In this document: in pieces, positions 40,099 through 48,852 of the stretch
Layout: each line of letters opens with the position of its first letter
Numbering within the stretch: position 1 is the first letter of the stretch
From: Hydrogenophaga pseudoflava NBRC 102511
GTDB lineage: Bacteria; Pseudomonadota; Gammaproteobacteria; Burkholderiales; Burkholderiaceae_C
Reading direction: 5' to 3'
Length of the DNA: 64,000 bases
NCBI RefSeq assembly: GCF_001592285.1
Contig: NZ_BCWQ01000008.1
Location: forward strand, 62,001-126,000
Translations under genes and position numbers: made by a program
The notes under the pieces: generated by a model
What the model saw: only the letters and a program-made list of their open reading frames with translations
Database searches by the model: none
What the model was told of the DNA's origin: nothing

Positions 40099-41374
40099 GC
40101 CAGGTGCTCCATTGGGGGTGGGCCGGCACCATGGCCGGGTGGGGGTCGACCACGCTGGGCACGCGCAGGACGGGGAATTGCTGGCCGAGGATGCGCAGGG
40201 CCTCCACGGCGGGGCTGCCCATGAGCAGCTGGACGATGGGGTGGCGCCACTGCAGGCGGTCGACCAGGTCGTTGGCCTCGTAGCCCACGTCGCCGACGCC
40301 GTCGCCGTTGCGGTCCCAGCCGCGGTAGTTGCTCCAGTGGTTGCCCTGGCCCGGCTCGGGTCGGCCCCAGGGCTCGTCGCGCGCGCCCACGTAGCGCACC
40401 TGCTCGCGGTTGGCGATGAAGTCGTTGCCCACCACCTGGTTGCGCGTGGAGCCGGCCGAGAGGTGCACGCCGACGCGGTTGTTCACCACCAGGTTGCCGC
40501 GCAGGGTCACGTACTCCACGTCGTAGATGAAGAAGCCGCGGTCGTTGTCGGCCACCACGTTGCCCTCGATCACCGAGTCCTGCATGGTGCGCAGCATGAT
40601 GCCGTGGTCGGTGTTGCCCCAGGTGCGGTTGCGCCGCACCACCTGGTCGCGCACCTCCATCAGCGCCAGGCCGCCGCGGTTGTTGTAGCTGTCGTTGTCT
40701 TCCCACAGGTTGTGGTACGAGTTCATGTAGTGCGTGCCGTAGCGGCTGTGGTGCAGCCGGTTGCCGCGGAACTCGGCGTGGTGCGAGACGTCGACGTAGA
40801 GCGCGTCGCGCACGAAGCCGATGTTGTTGCCGACGATGCGCGCGCCCTTGGTGTTGTAGAGCTGGATGCCGTTGCCGCGCTGCGCGGAGTTGAAATCGCG
40901 CAGGCCGGTGATGAGGTTGTGCTCGATGCGCACGTCGTCGGCCTTCTCGATCCACAGGCCGAACAGGTTGTAGGTCAGGTCGCAGCGGCGCACCACCGCA
41001 CGGTGCGCGCCGGGCTGTAGGTAGATGCCCGCGTTCTGGTCCTTGAGGCTGGTGCCCGAGTCGCGCACGATCAGGCCTTCGATGAGCACGTCGGGCGCGG
41101 TGACGCGGATGGTGTCGCCCTTGCCGCCGCCGCTGAGCGTGGGACGGCCGACGCCGCGCAGCGTCAGCGGCTTGTCGATGCGCAGGTTCACCGCGTAGAA
41201 GCCGCGCTGCACCTCGACCACGTCGCCGGCCGCCGCCTGCGCCACCACGGCTTGCAGGTCCGCGCCGGGCGCCACGGGCCAGACCGCGGCCCAGGACGGG
41301 CCGGCCAGCGCGAGGCCGGCCACTGCCAGCCACGCACGCAACCGCGCACGCAGCTGCACAGGCCAGTGGGTCAC
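40079..41374 (-). CDS. nosD: NosD, periplasmic copper maturation protein
   Basis: This encodes 431 residues from a GTG at 41374 that overlaps the nosR stop (GTGA). A signal peptide (LRAWLAVAGLALAGPSWA) is followed by right-handed beta-helix repeats (CASH domain), for example NAGIYLQPGAHRAVVRRC and YNNRGGLALMEVRDQ. It has the NosD end region with NHWSNYRGWDRNGDGVGD. NosD receives copper from NosL and works with NosFY on NosZ. Confidence 0.94.
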   Translation of the reverse strand: MTHWPVQLRARLRAWLAVAGLALAGPSWAAVWPVAPGADLQAVVAQAAAGDVVEVQRGFYAVNLRIDKPLTLRGVGRPTLSGGGKGDTIRVTAPDVLIEGLIVRDSGTSLKDQNAGIYLQPGAHRAVVRRCDLTYNLFGLWIEKADDVRIEHNLITGLRDFNSAQRGNGIQLYNTKGARIVGNNIGFVRDALYVDVSHHAEFRGNRLHHSRYGTHYMNSYHNLWEDNDSYNNRGGLALMEVRDQVVRRNRTWGNTDHGIMLRTMQDSVIEGNVVADNDRGFFIYDVEYVTLRGNLVVNNRVGVHLSAGSTRNQVVGNDFIANREQVRYVGARDEPWGRPEPGQGNHWSNYRGWDRNGDGVGDVGYEANDLVDRLQWRHPIVQLLMGSPAVEALRILGQQFPVLRVPSVVDPHPAMVPAHPQWSTWREHTQR

Positions 41375-44007
41375 GCCAGCGCTCCCAGCGACTTGAGCAG
41401 CAGGAACAGCGTGGCGCCGATCAGCAGGTTCTTGAAGCCGACGTAGCTGAGCATGTCCATCCAGTTGGCCTCGCGGTAGCGCGCACGCCACCAGGGGCCG
41501 TCCTTGACCACGCGCTTGCCCTGCATGCGGATCAGCACCTCGTACACGCTCCAGCCGAACCACCAGCCGATGATGGCGCTGGCCGAGAGCCGGCCATCGG
41601 CCGCCAGCACCCAGGCCGCGGTGGCCGCCAGCGCCAGCGACAGACCGGCGTAAGCCAGGGCGCGCTGGTTCTGCCAGCCGTCGCGGCTCCAGGGCCAGAG
41701 GTGGTGCACCAGCTCCTGCCAGAGACCGCGCACACCAGGGGCTCGGCCGCCCGGCCAGGGCTGGGCCGGTGGCGTGGGCATGCGGGGGTCCGGACCTTGT
41801 GCGGCCTTGGCGCTGACCTGCGATACCGCGGGGATCACCGTGAGCGGGATGTAGTAGCCGTCCCGGCCAATGGGCGTGATCAGCAGGCCGTCGCGTTCGC
41901 GCCGCTTGCGTTCCTTGGCCAGCGGCGGGCAGCCCTTCTCGTCGGTGTAGAGCACCATGCAATCCAGGCAGTGCAGACACTCGCGGTGGTCGATGCGGCC
42001 GTCGGCGTCGATGGCCTGGGCACCGCAGCCCACGGCGCAGGCCTTGCAGCTGTTGCAGTCCTGCTTGCGCCGCAGACCGAACCAGCGGAAGGTGCTGGGC
42101 ATGGCCAGCGAGGCGCCCAGCGGGCAGATGTACTTGCAGTACGGCCGCTCGATGAAGATCGACAGGCCCAGGATGGCCGCCACGAACAGGCCATAGGGCC
42201 AGCTGCGGTTGGTGATGCCGACCAGGAAGGTGGTCTTGAACGGCTCCACCTCGGCCAGCACTTCGGCCAGGCCCATGGAGAACATCGACACCACCAGCAG
42301 GCCGAAGAAGATCGCGTACTTCAGCCACTTCAGCCGGTCGTGCAGGCGCTGCGGCACCCGCCGCTGCCAGCGTTTGAGGCCGATCTTGCCGGCCACCTTG
42401 TAGATTGCCTCCGACAGCGAGCCGAACGGGCACATCCAGCCGCAGAACAGGCCGCGCCCGAACAGGAACACGGTGACGATGATGAAGATCCAGAACACGA
42501 AGATGAACGGGTCGGACAGGAACAGCGACCAGGTCCACTGGAACAGCAGCGAATGGAACCAGGTCAGCACCTGCGTGATCGAGGGCTGGGCCATGACGCC
42601 GAAGCCGACGAAGGTGATCGACAGGGCCCAGGCGCTGTACTTGAAGGCGTTGACCGGCCACTTGTTCTTGTGCGTGGAGCGGCGGGTGAGCTGGTCGCGC
42701 AGCGCGTAGACCACGGTGACGGCCACGAGCAGCGCCACAAACAGGGCGATCTCGACGGCGCGGGATTTCCAGATGCGCACCCAGGGGGCTTCGGGTTCCT
42801 GCACCACCGGCCGGCCACCCTGCAGCAGTTCGTCGGGCAGCCAGTAGCGCGCTTCGAAGTTGGCGAAGCTGCGGTGGCCCGTGGCGCGGTCCACCCGGTT
42901 GCCCAGGAAGGCCAGGCGCCAGGGGTGTGCGGCCGAGAAGGCGCCCTTGCGGATGATGAAGATGCCGGACTCGGTGGGCGACGGCGCACCGTCGGCCTCC
43001 AGCCCGTAGAGGTTGAGGTAGTCCAGGTCGCGAAAGGTGAAGGCGTCGGCGCCCTGCTTGACCTGGATGCGGTCGTACAGCCCGCCGCGCACGAATCCCG
43101 AGCCCTTGAACGACTCCTGGCCGGCGCTGCGGATGACGAAGAAGGCGTTGTCGCCCGGTTTGAGCTGGTCGTGCAGGTTCTCGAACCCGCGCTCGCCGAT
43201 CAGGCTGCGGCCGAGGTCGGGGTGGTTGAGGTCACCGAACCACAGTTCGATGAAGGGTTCGGGGCTGCGGTCCAGCCCGACCTGTTCGGGCATCACGCGC
43301 AGGCGCTGCACCGCGCCCATCTGTTCCAGTTCGCTCCAGTTGTAGCGGCGCTTGTGTTCCGCAAAGCGGGCCGGTTCGCGCACGGTCGGCGCGATGATGC
43401 CGACCTGCCGCGCCACGGCCGAGCCGGAGAGCTGCATCACCTGGTTCTGTGCGATCACGGTCACCGTGGCGCCGGAGATGGCGTCCACGCCCAGCACGTT
43501 CTCGTCCGGGCGCGAGGGACCGACCTCGATCGTGTCCTTGACCGATTTGCCCAGGTACTGGTTGTTGAAATCGACAAGCGCTTTTTCGGGAATGCCCAGC
43601 AGCAGGATGGGCTCGGAATGCTTGAGCACCTTGACGCCGACGTAGCGGCCCTGCAGGTCCATGCCGATCAGGGTCACCACCGGTTTGCCCGAATACGCGG
43701 GTGTGTCGGTGATGTCGGTGGACAGCATCACGTAGCCCAGCAGCCGGCGCTTGCCCGGTTGCTGCGGGTCGGCCTCGCCATAGGCCTCGACATAGGGCGG
43801 CTGGCCCATGCGGGCCGAGAAGGCCAGGGCGCCGGGAAACACCTCGGTGCAGGGCACGCGCTCGCACAGCGCAGGATGGCTGGCCAGGTCGTCGGGGAGT
43901 TTGGCTTCGTAGGACTGGGCGTGGGCCACGCGGTCCAAGGGCATCAGGGTCAGCAGACCCAGCCAGAAGGCGGCCAGCGCAGAGGCCAGCAGGCGAACAG
44001 TCGACAT
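41371..44007 (-). CDS. nosR: NosR, membrane flavo-iron-sulfur protein
   Basis: This encodes 878 residues. A signal peptide leads to a periplasmic FMN-binding domain whose covalent FMN site is DAISGATVTVIAQ. Several transmembrane helices follow, with polyferredoxin-type motifs CGWMCPFGSLSE, CKYICPLGASLA and CNSCKACAVGC plus ECLHCLDCM. NosR donates electrons to and activates NosZ. It follows nosZ after a gap of about 100 bases containing two hairpins. Confidence 0.95.
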   Translation of the reverse strand: MSTVRLLASALAAFWLGLLTLMPLDRVAHAQSYEAKLPDDLASHPALCERVPCTEVFPGALAFSARMGQPPYVEAYGEADPQQPGKRRLLGYVMLSTDITDTPAYSGKPVVTLIGMDLQGRYVGVKVLKHSEPILLLGIPEKALVDFNNQYLGKSVKDTIEVGPSRPDENVLGVDAISGATVTVIAQNQVMQLSGSAVARQVGIIAPTVREPARFAEHKRRYNWSELEQMGAVQRLRVMPEQVGLDRSPEPFIELWFGDLNHPDLGRSLIGERGFENLHDQLKPGDNAFFVIRSAGQESFKGSGFVRGGLYDRIQVKQGADAFTFRDLDYLNLYGLEADGAPSPTESGIFIIRKGAFSAAHPWRLAFLGNRVDRATGHRSFANFEARYWLPDELLQGGRPVVQEPEAPWVRIWKSRAVEIALFVALLVAVTVVYALRDQLTRRSTHKNKWPVNAFKYSAWALSITFVGFGVMAQPSITQVLTWFHSLLFQWTWSLFLSDPFIFVFWIFIIVTVFLFGRGLFCGWMCPFGSLSEAIYKVAGKIGLKRWQRRVPQRLHDRLKWLKYAIFFGLLVVSMFSMGLAEVLAEVEPFKTTFLVGITNRSWPYGLFVAAILGLSIFIERPYCKYICPLGASLAMPSTFRWFGLRRKQDCNSCKACAVGCGAQAIDADGRIDHRECLHCLDCMVLYTDEKGCPPLAKERKRRERDGLLITPIGRDGYYIPLTVIPAVSQVSAKAAQGPDPRMPTPPAQPWPGGRAPGVRGLWQELVHHLWPWSRDGWQNQRALAYAGLSLALAATAAWVLAADGRLSASAIIGWWFGWSVYEVLIRMQGKRVVKDGPWWRARYREANWMDMLSYVGFKNLLIGATLFLLLKSLGALA

Positions 44008-44025
44008 CTTCAATCTCTCTGTTGT

Positions 44026-44066
44026 CGCCGGCGGCGGGGCATCACGGTGATGCACCGCCGCCGGCG
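44026..44066 (-). other. long intercistronic hairpin between nosZ and nosR
   Basis: CGCCGGCGGCGG (44026-44037) pairs with CCGCCGCCGGCG (44055-44066). After one mismatched pair the stem continues with GCATCAC/GTGATGC, leaving a 1-base gap at the tip, so a real loop would open a few pairs. No T-tract follows. A second hairpin CTTCCCC-N4-GGGGAAG lies at 44072-44089. They could protect the nosZ mRNA 3' end or partly stop transcription before nosR. Confidence 0.75.
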
Positions 44067-44108
44067 GACAGCTTCCCCTGGCGGGGAAGGGGCCTCATCG
44101 GCCCGTCG

Positions 44109-46043
44109 TTACGCTTCCACGATCATGCGCGAGCGCATCTCCAGGTGCAATGCGTGGCAGAAGTGCGTGCAGTAGCACCAGAACACGCCCGGCTGGTCGG
44201 CGATGAACGTGACCGACGCCGTTTCCTGCGGGTTGACGATGAAGTTCACGTTGTAGTTGGGGATCGCGAAGCCGTGGGTCAGATCCTCGATCTTGTCCAG
44301 GTTGGTCAGGATCAGCGTGACCTCGTCGCCCTTCTTGACCTTGAACTCGCGCAGGCTGAAGGCCGGCGCCTGCGAGGTCATCTTCACCGTCACCTTCTTC
44401 CCGTTGCGGAACACGCCCGACTCCTTCGGGTCCTTGACGGCGTTCGGGAAGTCGTCGAGCGAATAGACCTGCTTGGGCTTGACCAGGTCGCGCTTGAAGA
44501 TGATGAAGTCGTGCGGCTCGCCGCGCACCGGGTGGTCGCCCATGAGCACCATCTTCTCGCCCGAGATGTCGATCAGCTGTTCGTTCTCGGCGTGCAGCGG
44601 GCCCACCGGCAGGAAGCGGTCCTTGGAGAACTTGCAGCCCACGGCGAGGTACTTGCCGTCGGCGGCCTTGGTCTCGGACTGCGAGGCGTTGATGTGGCCC
44701 GGCTGGTAGTGCACGTCGATGCGGTCGACCACGTACTTGGCGGCCTTGTCGCCGGCATGGAACTTGATGGCGGCGTCCACGTTCCACTTGACCACCTGGC
44801 TGTCCAGGAACAGCGTGGTGTAGGCGTTGCCGCGGCCGTCGAAGGCGGTGTGCAGCGGGCCCAGGCCGAGTTCAACCTCGGCCACGATGGCGTCGTCCAG
44901 CTTTTCAAGCTTGCCGTCGAACCACTCCAGCACCTTGCTGAGCTCGATCACCGTGGCGGTAGGCGAGAGCTTGCCCGCGCAGATGAAGTACTTGCCGTCG
45001 GGGCTGGCGTTCACGCCGTGGGGGTTCTTGGGAACCGAGACATACGCCGTCAGCGCCGTCTTGGGATCCTTGTTGGCTTCGTGTGTGCCGTCCACCACAG
45101 GCACTTTCGATGTGCCGATGGTCTTGAACTTGCCGGCCTTGACGGCCTCTTCGATGCGGGCGATGTTGAAAAACAGGCAGGCGTCGCGTTCGGCGGACAT
45201 CATGTCCTCGTACTTGGCGCCCATTTCGATGTTGTACTGGTTGGTGGCCGCCAGCTTGCCGTCATACGACGTGGCGGTGAGGTCGCAGTTGCCATCGATC
45301 AGCACCTGCCAGCGCACCTCCATCGATTCGGCGTCCACGCAGGTGAACATCGAGCGGTACTTGCTGCTGTCCTCGGTGCCCGTGTTGGGCAGGGGGATCG
45401 AGAACTCGGCGCCGCAGAACACGCGTGTGGTGTAGTTGATGGCCGGATCGACCGGGTCGGCCTTGTCCGGGAAGATGCCATGGAAGCCCTGCACGTTGGG
45501 CAGCTGGGTGATCTTGTCGCAGACGAAGTAGTCCAGGCGGATGCGGGCCAGGCGGCTGTTGATCTTGTCGTTGATCCAGGCGTAGCGGCCGTCGTAGTTG
45601 CCGTCCTTGTAGGAGGCGTGGGTGTGGTGCGTGTCGGCGACGGTGTAGCGCAGCGAACCATCGGCCTTGGTGCCCATGATCGCCTTGGATTCGTTGGTGA
45701 TGCCCCAACCGACCAGTGCGTCGGGTACGAAGCAGGGGATGCGCAGCAGTTCGCGGCCGGAGGGCATGCCCAGCACGCGCATGTCGCCCGTGTGGCCACC
45801 GCTCCAGAGACCGTAGTAGGTGTCGAGTTCACCGGGCTTGAGGTGGCCGGCGGCGGCTCCCGAGGCAGCGTGCGCCGCATCGGCGGGGGCTGCAGGGGCG
45901 GCGGGTGTGGCGGCTGTTCCGGCGGACTTGTCGGTGCAGGCCACGGCGCCGATGGACAGGCCCGCCAGCGCGGCGGTGTTCAGGAACTTGCGACGCCCCC
46001 AGGCGGCGCGGTCTTGATCGTTGGAAATGCTGTCGTCTTTCAT
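44109..46043 (-). CDS. nosZ: NosZ, nitrous oxide reductase (clade I, Tat-exported)
   Basis: This encodes 644 residues. The twin-arginine signal is WGRRKFLNTAALAGLSIGA. The seven-bladed propeller holds CuZ ligands, for example in DTHHTHASYKDG, GFHGIFPDK and NPHGVNASPDG. The C-terminal cupredoxin has the CuA motif CTHFCHALHLEM. It reduces N2O to N2 in the periplasm. Its start overlaps the stop of the upstream small gene by 4 bases, so the two are coupled. An FNR-type box lies upstream of that small gene. Confidence 0.97.
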   Translation of the reverse strand: MKDDSISNDQDRAAWGRRKFLNTAALAGLSIGAVACTDKSAGTAATPAAPAAPADAAHAASGAAAGHLKPGELDTYYGLWSGGHTGDMRVLGMPSGRELLRIPCFVPDALVGWGITNESKAIMGTKADGSLRYTVADTHHTHASYKDGNYDGRYAWINDKINSRLARIRLDYFVCDKITQLPNVQGFHGIFPDKADPVDPAINYTTRVFCGAEFSIPLPNTGTEDSSKYRSMFTCVDAESMEVRWQVLIDGNCDLTATSYDGKLAATNQYNIEMGAKYEDMMSAERDACLFFNIARIEEAVKAGKFKTIGTSKVPVVDGTHEANKDPKTALTAYVSVPKNPHGVNASPDGKYFICAGKLSPTATVIELSKVLEWFDGKLEKLDDAIVAEVELGLGPLHTAFDGRGNAYTTLFLDSQVVKWNVDAAIKFHAGDKAAKYVVDRIDVHYQPGHINASQSETKAADGKYLAVGCKFSKDRFLPVGPLHAENEQLIDISGEKMVLMGDHPVRGEPHDFIIFKRDLVKPKQVYSLDDFPNAVKDPKESGVFRNGKKVTVKMTSQAPAFSLREFKVKKGDEVTLILTNLDKIEDLTHGFAIPNYNVNFIVNPQETASVTFIADQPGVFWCYCTHFCHALHLEMRSRMIVEA

Positions 46044-46420
46044 GTGAAAACCTCTAGGGTTGGGCTTGGGAAACGGGGTGGCCCGCGCGCGGGTGGCGGA
46101 GTGGCCTCGGGAACGGGGTGGCGTGTGGCCGTGGCGACGGCACGCTGGTGGTGGCCAAAGTCCAGCAGCCAGGCGTCACTGATGGGAGGCGGGGAGGGCA
46201 GCGCCGTCGGCAGGCACAGCGCGCAGTCCAGGGCGTGACCGGTGGTCGCCGGTGCGCCTTCGTTGTCGAGGTCCACCCACTGCAGGCCGGTGCTGCTGCA
46301 GACCGTGGTGCTCTGCGGCGGCTGGATCAGTGGTGAGGCGAACACCAGAGACCAGCTCACCAGCAGGCACCACAGCACGGGGCATTGGCAGCGGCTGCGG
46401 AGTCGGCTCAGGAAAAGCAT
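46040..46420 (-). CDS. small secreted protein cotranslated with nosZ, DUF2946-like
   Basis: This encodes 126 residues. A hydrophobic N-terminal segment (CPVLWCLLVSWSLVFASPLI) is followed by VCSSTGLQWVDLDNEG and the motif HALDCALCLP. A signal-like start, then VCS...G and DCxLC, resembles DUF2946-type small proteins often found near copper genes. The Pro-rich tail has no known motif. It is the first gene after the FNR-type promoter and overlaps nosZ by ATGA. It may bind copper or only open translation of nosZ. Confidence 0.65.
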   Translation of the reverse strand: MLFLSRLRSRCQCPVLWCLLVSWSLVFASPLIQPPQSTTVCSSTGLQWVDLDNEGAPATTGHALDCALCLPTALPSPPPISDAWLLDFGHHQRAVATATRHPVPEATPPPARGPPRFPSPTLEVFT

Positions 46421-46472
46421 GGGCGGACTATAGGTCCGATATGCTTCATAAAAAATGAATCTTTAAGGGCAA

Positions 46473-46486
46473 TTGACATTCGTCAA
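46473..46486. promoter_or_regulatory. FNR/NNR-type box of the nosZ promoter
   Basis: TTGACATTCGTCAA is a perfect TTGAC-N4-GTCAA palindrome, extended to 8+4+8 as CAATTGAC-ATTC-GTCAATTG (46470-46489). It is centred about 60 bases upstream of the first gene's ATG. On the minus strand TATGAA starts about 22 bases past the box, a fair -10 position for class II activation. Confidence 0.88.
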
Positions 46487-46531
46487 TTGCGCTCCCCGGT
46501 GGTGTGGTGCGCAGACGTCAGTGGCGCCGTG

Positions 46532-46918
46532 TCAGGTGGTCGGACCGAACCAGGTGCCGGCCATCTTCATGCCCAGCAGCGTGAGCGCCAGCGAACCCAG
46601 CAGGTGCAGCGCCGCCGTGCCGAAGGCCAGCAGGTAGCGCGCGTGCTGCAGCATGGACACCACCTCGGCCGAGAAGGTGGAGAAGGTGGTGAGCGCGCCG
46701 AGGAAACCGGTGACCAGCGCCAGCCGCCAGGCCGGGTCCAGCTGCGTCTGGCTCTGGAAGAACACCACCGCCACGCCGATCAGCCAGGCCCCGATCCAGT
46801 TGGCGGCCAGCGTGCCCCAGGGCAGCACGGCGTGGCCCTGGTTGAGCCACAGGCTCAGCTGCCAGCGCGAGAGCGCGCCGACGCTCGCTCCGAGGCTGAT
46901 GGCAACGATTTGCAGCAT
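46532..46918 (-). CDS. crcB: CrcB, fluoride channel
   Basis: This encodes 128 residues with four hydrophobic helices. The signature GFLGALTTFSTFSAE is present, together with GASVGALSRWQL and GTLAANWIGAWLIG. CrcB/Fluc dimers export fluoride. It follows rdgC on the same strand with a 22-base gap. No fluoride riboswitch is apparent. Confidence 0.93.
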   Translation of the reverse strand: MLQIVAISLGASVGALSRWQLSLWLNQGHAVLPWGTLAANWIGAWLIGVAVVFFQSQTQLDPAWRLALVTGFLGALTTFSTFSAEVVSMLQHARYLLAFGTAALHLLGSLALTLLGMKMAGTWFGPTT

Positions 46919-46940
46919 GGATCAGGCGCCGCTGAGCGTG

Positions 46941-47939
46941 TCAGAACGGCGCGTCGCCGTCGCCCACGGCGGTGACGGCTTCCTGCTTGGGTTTGGCCGG
47001 CGCCGACGCGGGCTCTGCACCCGGCAGCGCCGCGCCGGGCTCGATCTCGCCGCCCAAGGCTCCGATCAGCGCCGGGATCAACTGGCTCAGCTCGCCGGTG
47101 GCCAGGGCCACGTCGGTGTCGAAACCGCTCTCGTCGTCGTTGGGCCGGTCGTCGAACACGCCTTCCAGAAAGGCCAGCTTCTTCAGCTGCATGGATTCGG
47201 TCAGCGTGAAGCCGATGCGGCCTTCCCAGCTGAGTGCCAGCCGCGTGGGCAGCTTGCCTTCGGTGAGGTGCTTGCGCACCTCGTCGGTCAGCAGGTGGTG
47301 GCGCGTGAACTTCACGGCCGATTTCTCTTCGTCAGCCGACTTGAGCTCGCACTCGCGCTCGACGTTGAAGCCTTCGGGCCAGTCGTTCTCGGGTTCGGTG
47401 GTCGCCAGCCACTGCGTCATCGCGGTCTGCGGCGTCATGGCGGTCTGCAGCAGGGTGAGGGCCAGGCCGTCGAAGGCGCGCACCAGCGCGGTCACGACCT
47501 CGTCGTTCTTGCCCTGGCTGCCGGCGTCGGTGACCAGCAGGCCGTTCTTCATGTCGAACCAGACCCAGACGCTGCCGCGGCGCGGAAAGGCCTGGGGCAG
47601 CAGTGCCTGCAGCGCGTCTTCGCGCAGTTCCTTGGTTTCCTTCTTGCCGGGCTTGCGGCCGGTGGTGGCCTCGATGTGGTCGGCCGCTTCCTGCGCCTTT
47701 TCCTTCACCACGCTGCCAGGCACAGCCTTGGTCTCGATGACCAGCTTGAGGATGCGCTGGCCGGCCACGGATTCGACCAGCGGGCCATGCTCCTCACCAC
47801 GCGGTTCGGCCCAGCCGACCGACTTGTCCTGCGAGGCGCTGCAGGGCACGAAACGCGCCGCGTCCAGCGCGGCCTCCATCGACTCCAGCGTCGCGTCCCA
47901 GCCGGGCGCGATGCGGTAGATCGTCACATTCTTGAACAC
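46941..47939 (-). CDS. rdgC: RdgC, recombination-associated protein
   Basis: This encodes 332 residues, starting MFKNVTIYRI. Family blocks are seen: ARFVPCSASQDKSVGWAEPR, EKAQEAADHIEATTGRKPGK, LLPQAFPRRGSVWVWFD and WEGRIGFTLTESMQLKKLAF. RdgC forms a ring on double-stranded DNA and limits RecA activity. The C-terminal tail (about 30 residues, Ala/Pro/Lys-rich) is longer than in E. coli. Confidence 0.95.
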   Translation of the reverse strand: MFKNVTIYRIAPGWDATLESMEAALDAARFVPCSASQDKSVGWAEPRGEEHGPLVESVAGQRILKLVIETKAVPGSVVKEKAQEAADHIEATTGRKPGKKETKELREDALQALLPQAFPRRGSVWVWFDMKNGLLVTDAGSQGKNDEVVTALVRAFDGLALTLLQTAMTPQTAMTQWLATTEPENDWPEGFNVERECELKSADEEKSAVKFTRHHLLTDEVRKHLTEGKLPTRLALSWEGRIGFTLTESMQLKKLAFLEGVFDDRPNDDESGFDTDVALATGELSQLIPALIGALGGEIEPGAALPGAEPASAPAKPKQEAVTAVGDGDAPF

Positions 47940-48032
47940 GTGTTTCCTTGGGTTGCAGGCCGTCAGCGGCCGACCTCCCCTGCCGGCGGCAGGAGAGGCC
48001 TGGGATCTGGGCGTTCGATGATACCGAGCCGG

Positions 48033-48060
48033 TTGGTATGTCCAGGCGTTTGCCTATACT
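48033..48060 (+). promoter_or_regulatory. sigma-70-type promoter of the lipoprotein-lipase pair
   Basis: TTGGTA (48033-48038) and TATACT (48055-48060) are separated by 16 bases. TATACT is near consensus. The start of transcription would be about 48067, leaving a leader of some 70 bases. Confidence 0.55.
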
Positions 48061-48126
48061 GCCGGCGGAACAGATCGGGCAGGGCGGCCAACAGATGTGC
48101 ACCAGCGACCCTGCCAGCAAAACATC

Positions 48127-48133
48127 AAGGAGG
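48127..48133 (+). promoter_or_regulatory. strong ribosome binding site that fixes a GTG start
   Basis: AAGGAGG is the full anti-16S complement. It ends 5 bases before the GTG at 48139 and so selects that codon over the GTG at 48133 and over the in-frame ATG further upstream. Confidence 0.7.
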
Positions 48134-48138
48134 TGTGT

Positions 48139-48852
48139 GTGCATGAGTTGCCTTTCAACCGCGGCGCCCGTCTGGCCTGCGCCATCGTCATGTGGGGGAC
48201 GCTGATGGCCTGCCAACCCACCGCCCCAGCCGCGCCTGCGCCGGGAGCATCCGCTGCGACCGACCAGCCCACCGGCGCGCAGAAGAACGACCGGTCGGAG
48301 CAGGCCCATCTCTTCAAGCTCAACCCCTCGCCTCGCCGGGTGTTCGAGGTCACGTTCGAGATCCACGATGCCCCCGGGCCGCTGATGGCCGTGCGGGGCA
48401 GCGCCGGTTACAGCGCGCCGCAGGTGCCCAACTGCACCTTTGTCACCAATGCCTGGGCAGGCACCTGGGGCACGCCGTTCAAAGGTCTGAGCCTGCCCGT
48501 CACACCCGCTGGTCCGAATCGCTTCGTGATGACGGTGGCGCTGGATGCCATGCTGGACGAGGACTACTACGGCAAGGGGGTGTGCCGCTGGGAGATGGGT
48601 GGCGCGGGGGCGGGCTTTGCTGCCAGTGCGTCGGAGGAGGACACGCGCTATGGCCTCAGCCTGGATGCGAAGGAGTTCGTGGACGGTGCCACGTACCGGC
48701 AGCACTACTGGAAAGGGGACTATCCAAAGCTGGAGACGCGCGATTCGGCTGTTTCCGTGAGCAACCCCGGGCGGCGCGATCCTGACGGCTACAAGGAGCC
48801 CTTCCGCTCCAACCTGTTCTCCATCACCGCACAAGTGAAGGCCAAACCATGA
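48139..48852 (+). CDS. periplasmic lipoprotein, predicted immunity protein of the downstream lipase
   Basis: This encodes 237 residues from GTG 48139. The signal ends in a lipobox (GTLMAC) followed by a Pro/Ala linker. The mature part has FEVTFEIHDAPGPLMAVRGS, a VPNCTFVTNAWAGTWGTPF segment and CRWEMGGAGAGFAASASEED, predicting a beta-rich domain with two Cys. Its stop overlaps the ATG of the lipase gene. Immunity lipoproteins that guard the periplasm are usually coded directly next to the toxin, and type IV (X-Tfi) and type VI lipase immunities are lipoproteins. The family itself is not recognised, so immunity is inferred from context. Confidence 0.7.
   Translation: MHELPFNRGARLACAIVMWGTLMACQPTAPAAPAPGASAATDQPTGAQKNDRSEQAHLFKLNPSPRRVFEVTFEIHDAPGPLMAVRGSAGYSAPQVPNCTFVTNAWAGTWGTPFKGLSLPVTPAGPNRFVMTVALDAMLDEDYYGKGVCRWEMGGAGAGFAASASEEDTRYGLSLDAKEFVDGATYRQHYWKGDYPKLETRDSAVSVSNPGRRDPDGYKEPFRSNLFSITAQVKAKP

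Noticed and set aside
41701..44175. 824-codon open frame antisense to nosR, and similar ones opposite rpsA, lapB, pqqB and fdh1A
   Set aside because: All lie opposite well-recognised genes and have low-complexity products.
46518..46850. Alternative frame over crcB
   Set aside because: The product is Ala/Gly/Arg-rich with no membrane helices, while the other frame gives a full CrcB.
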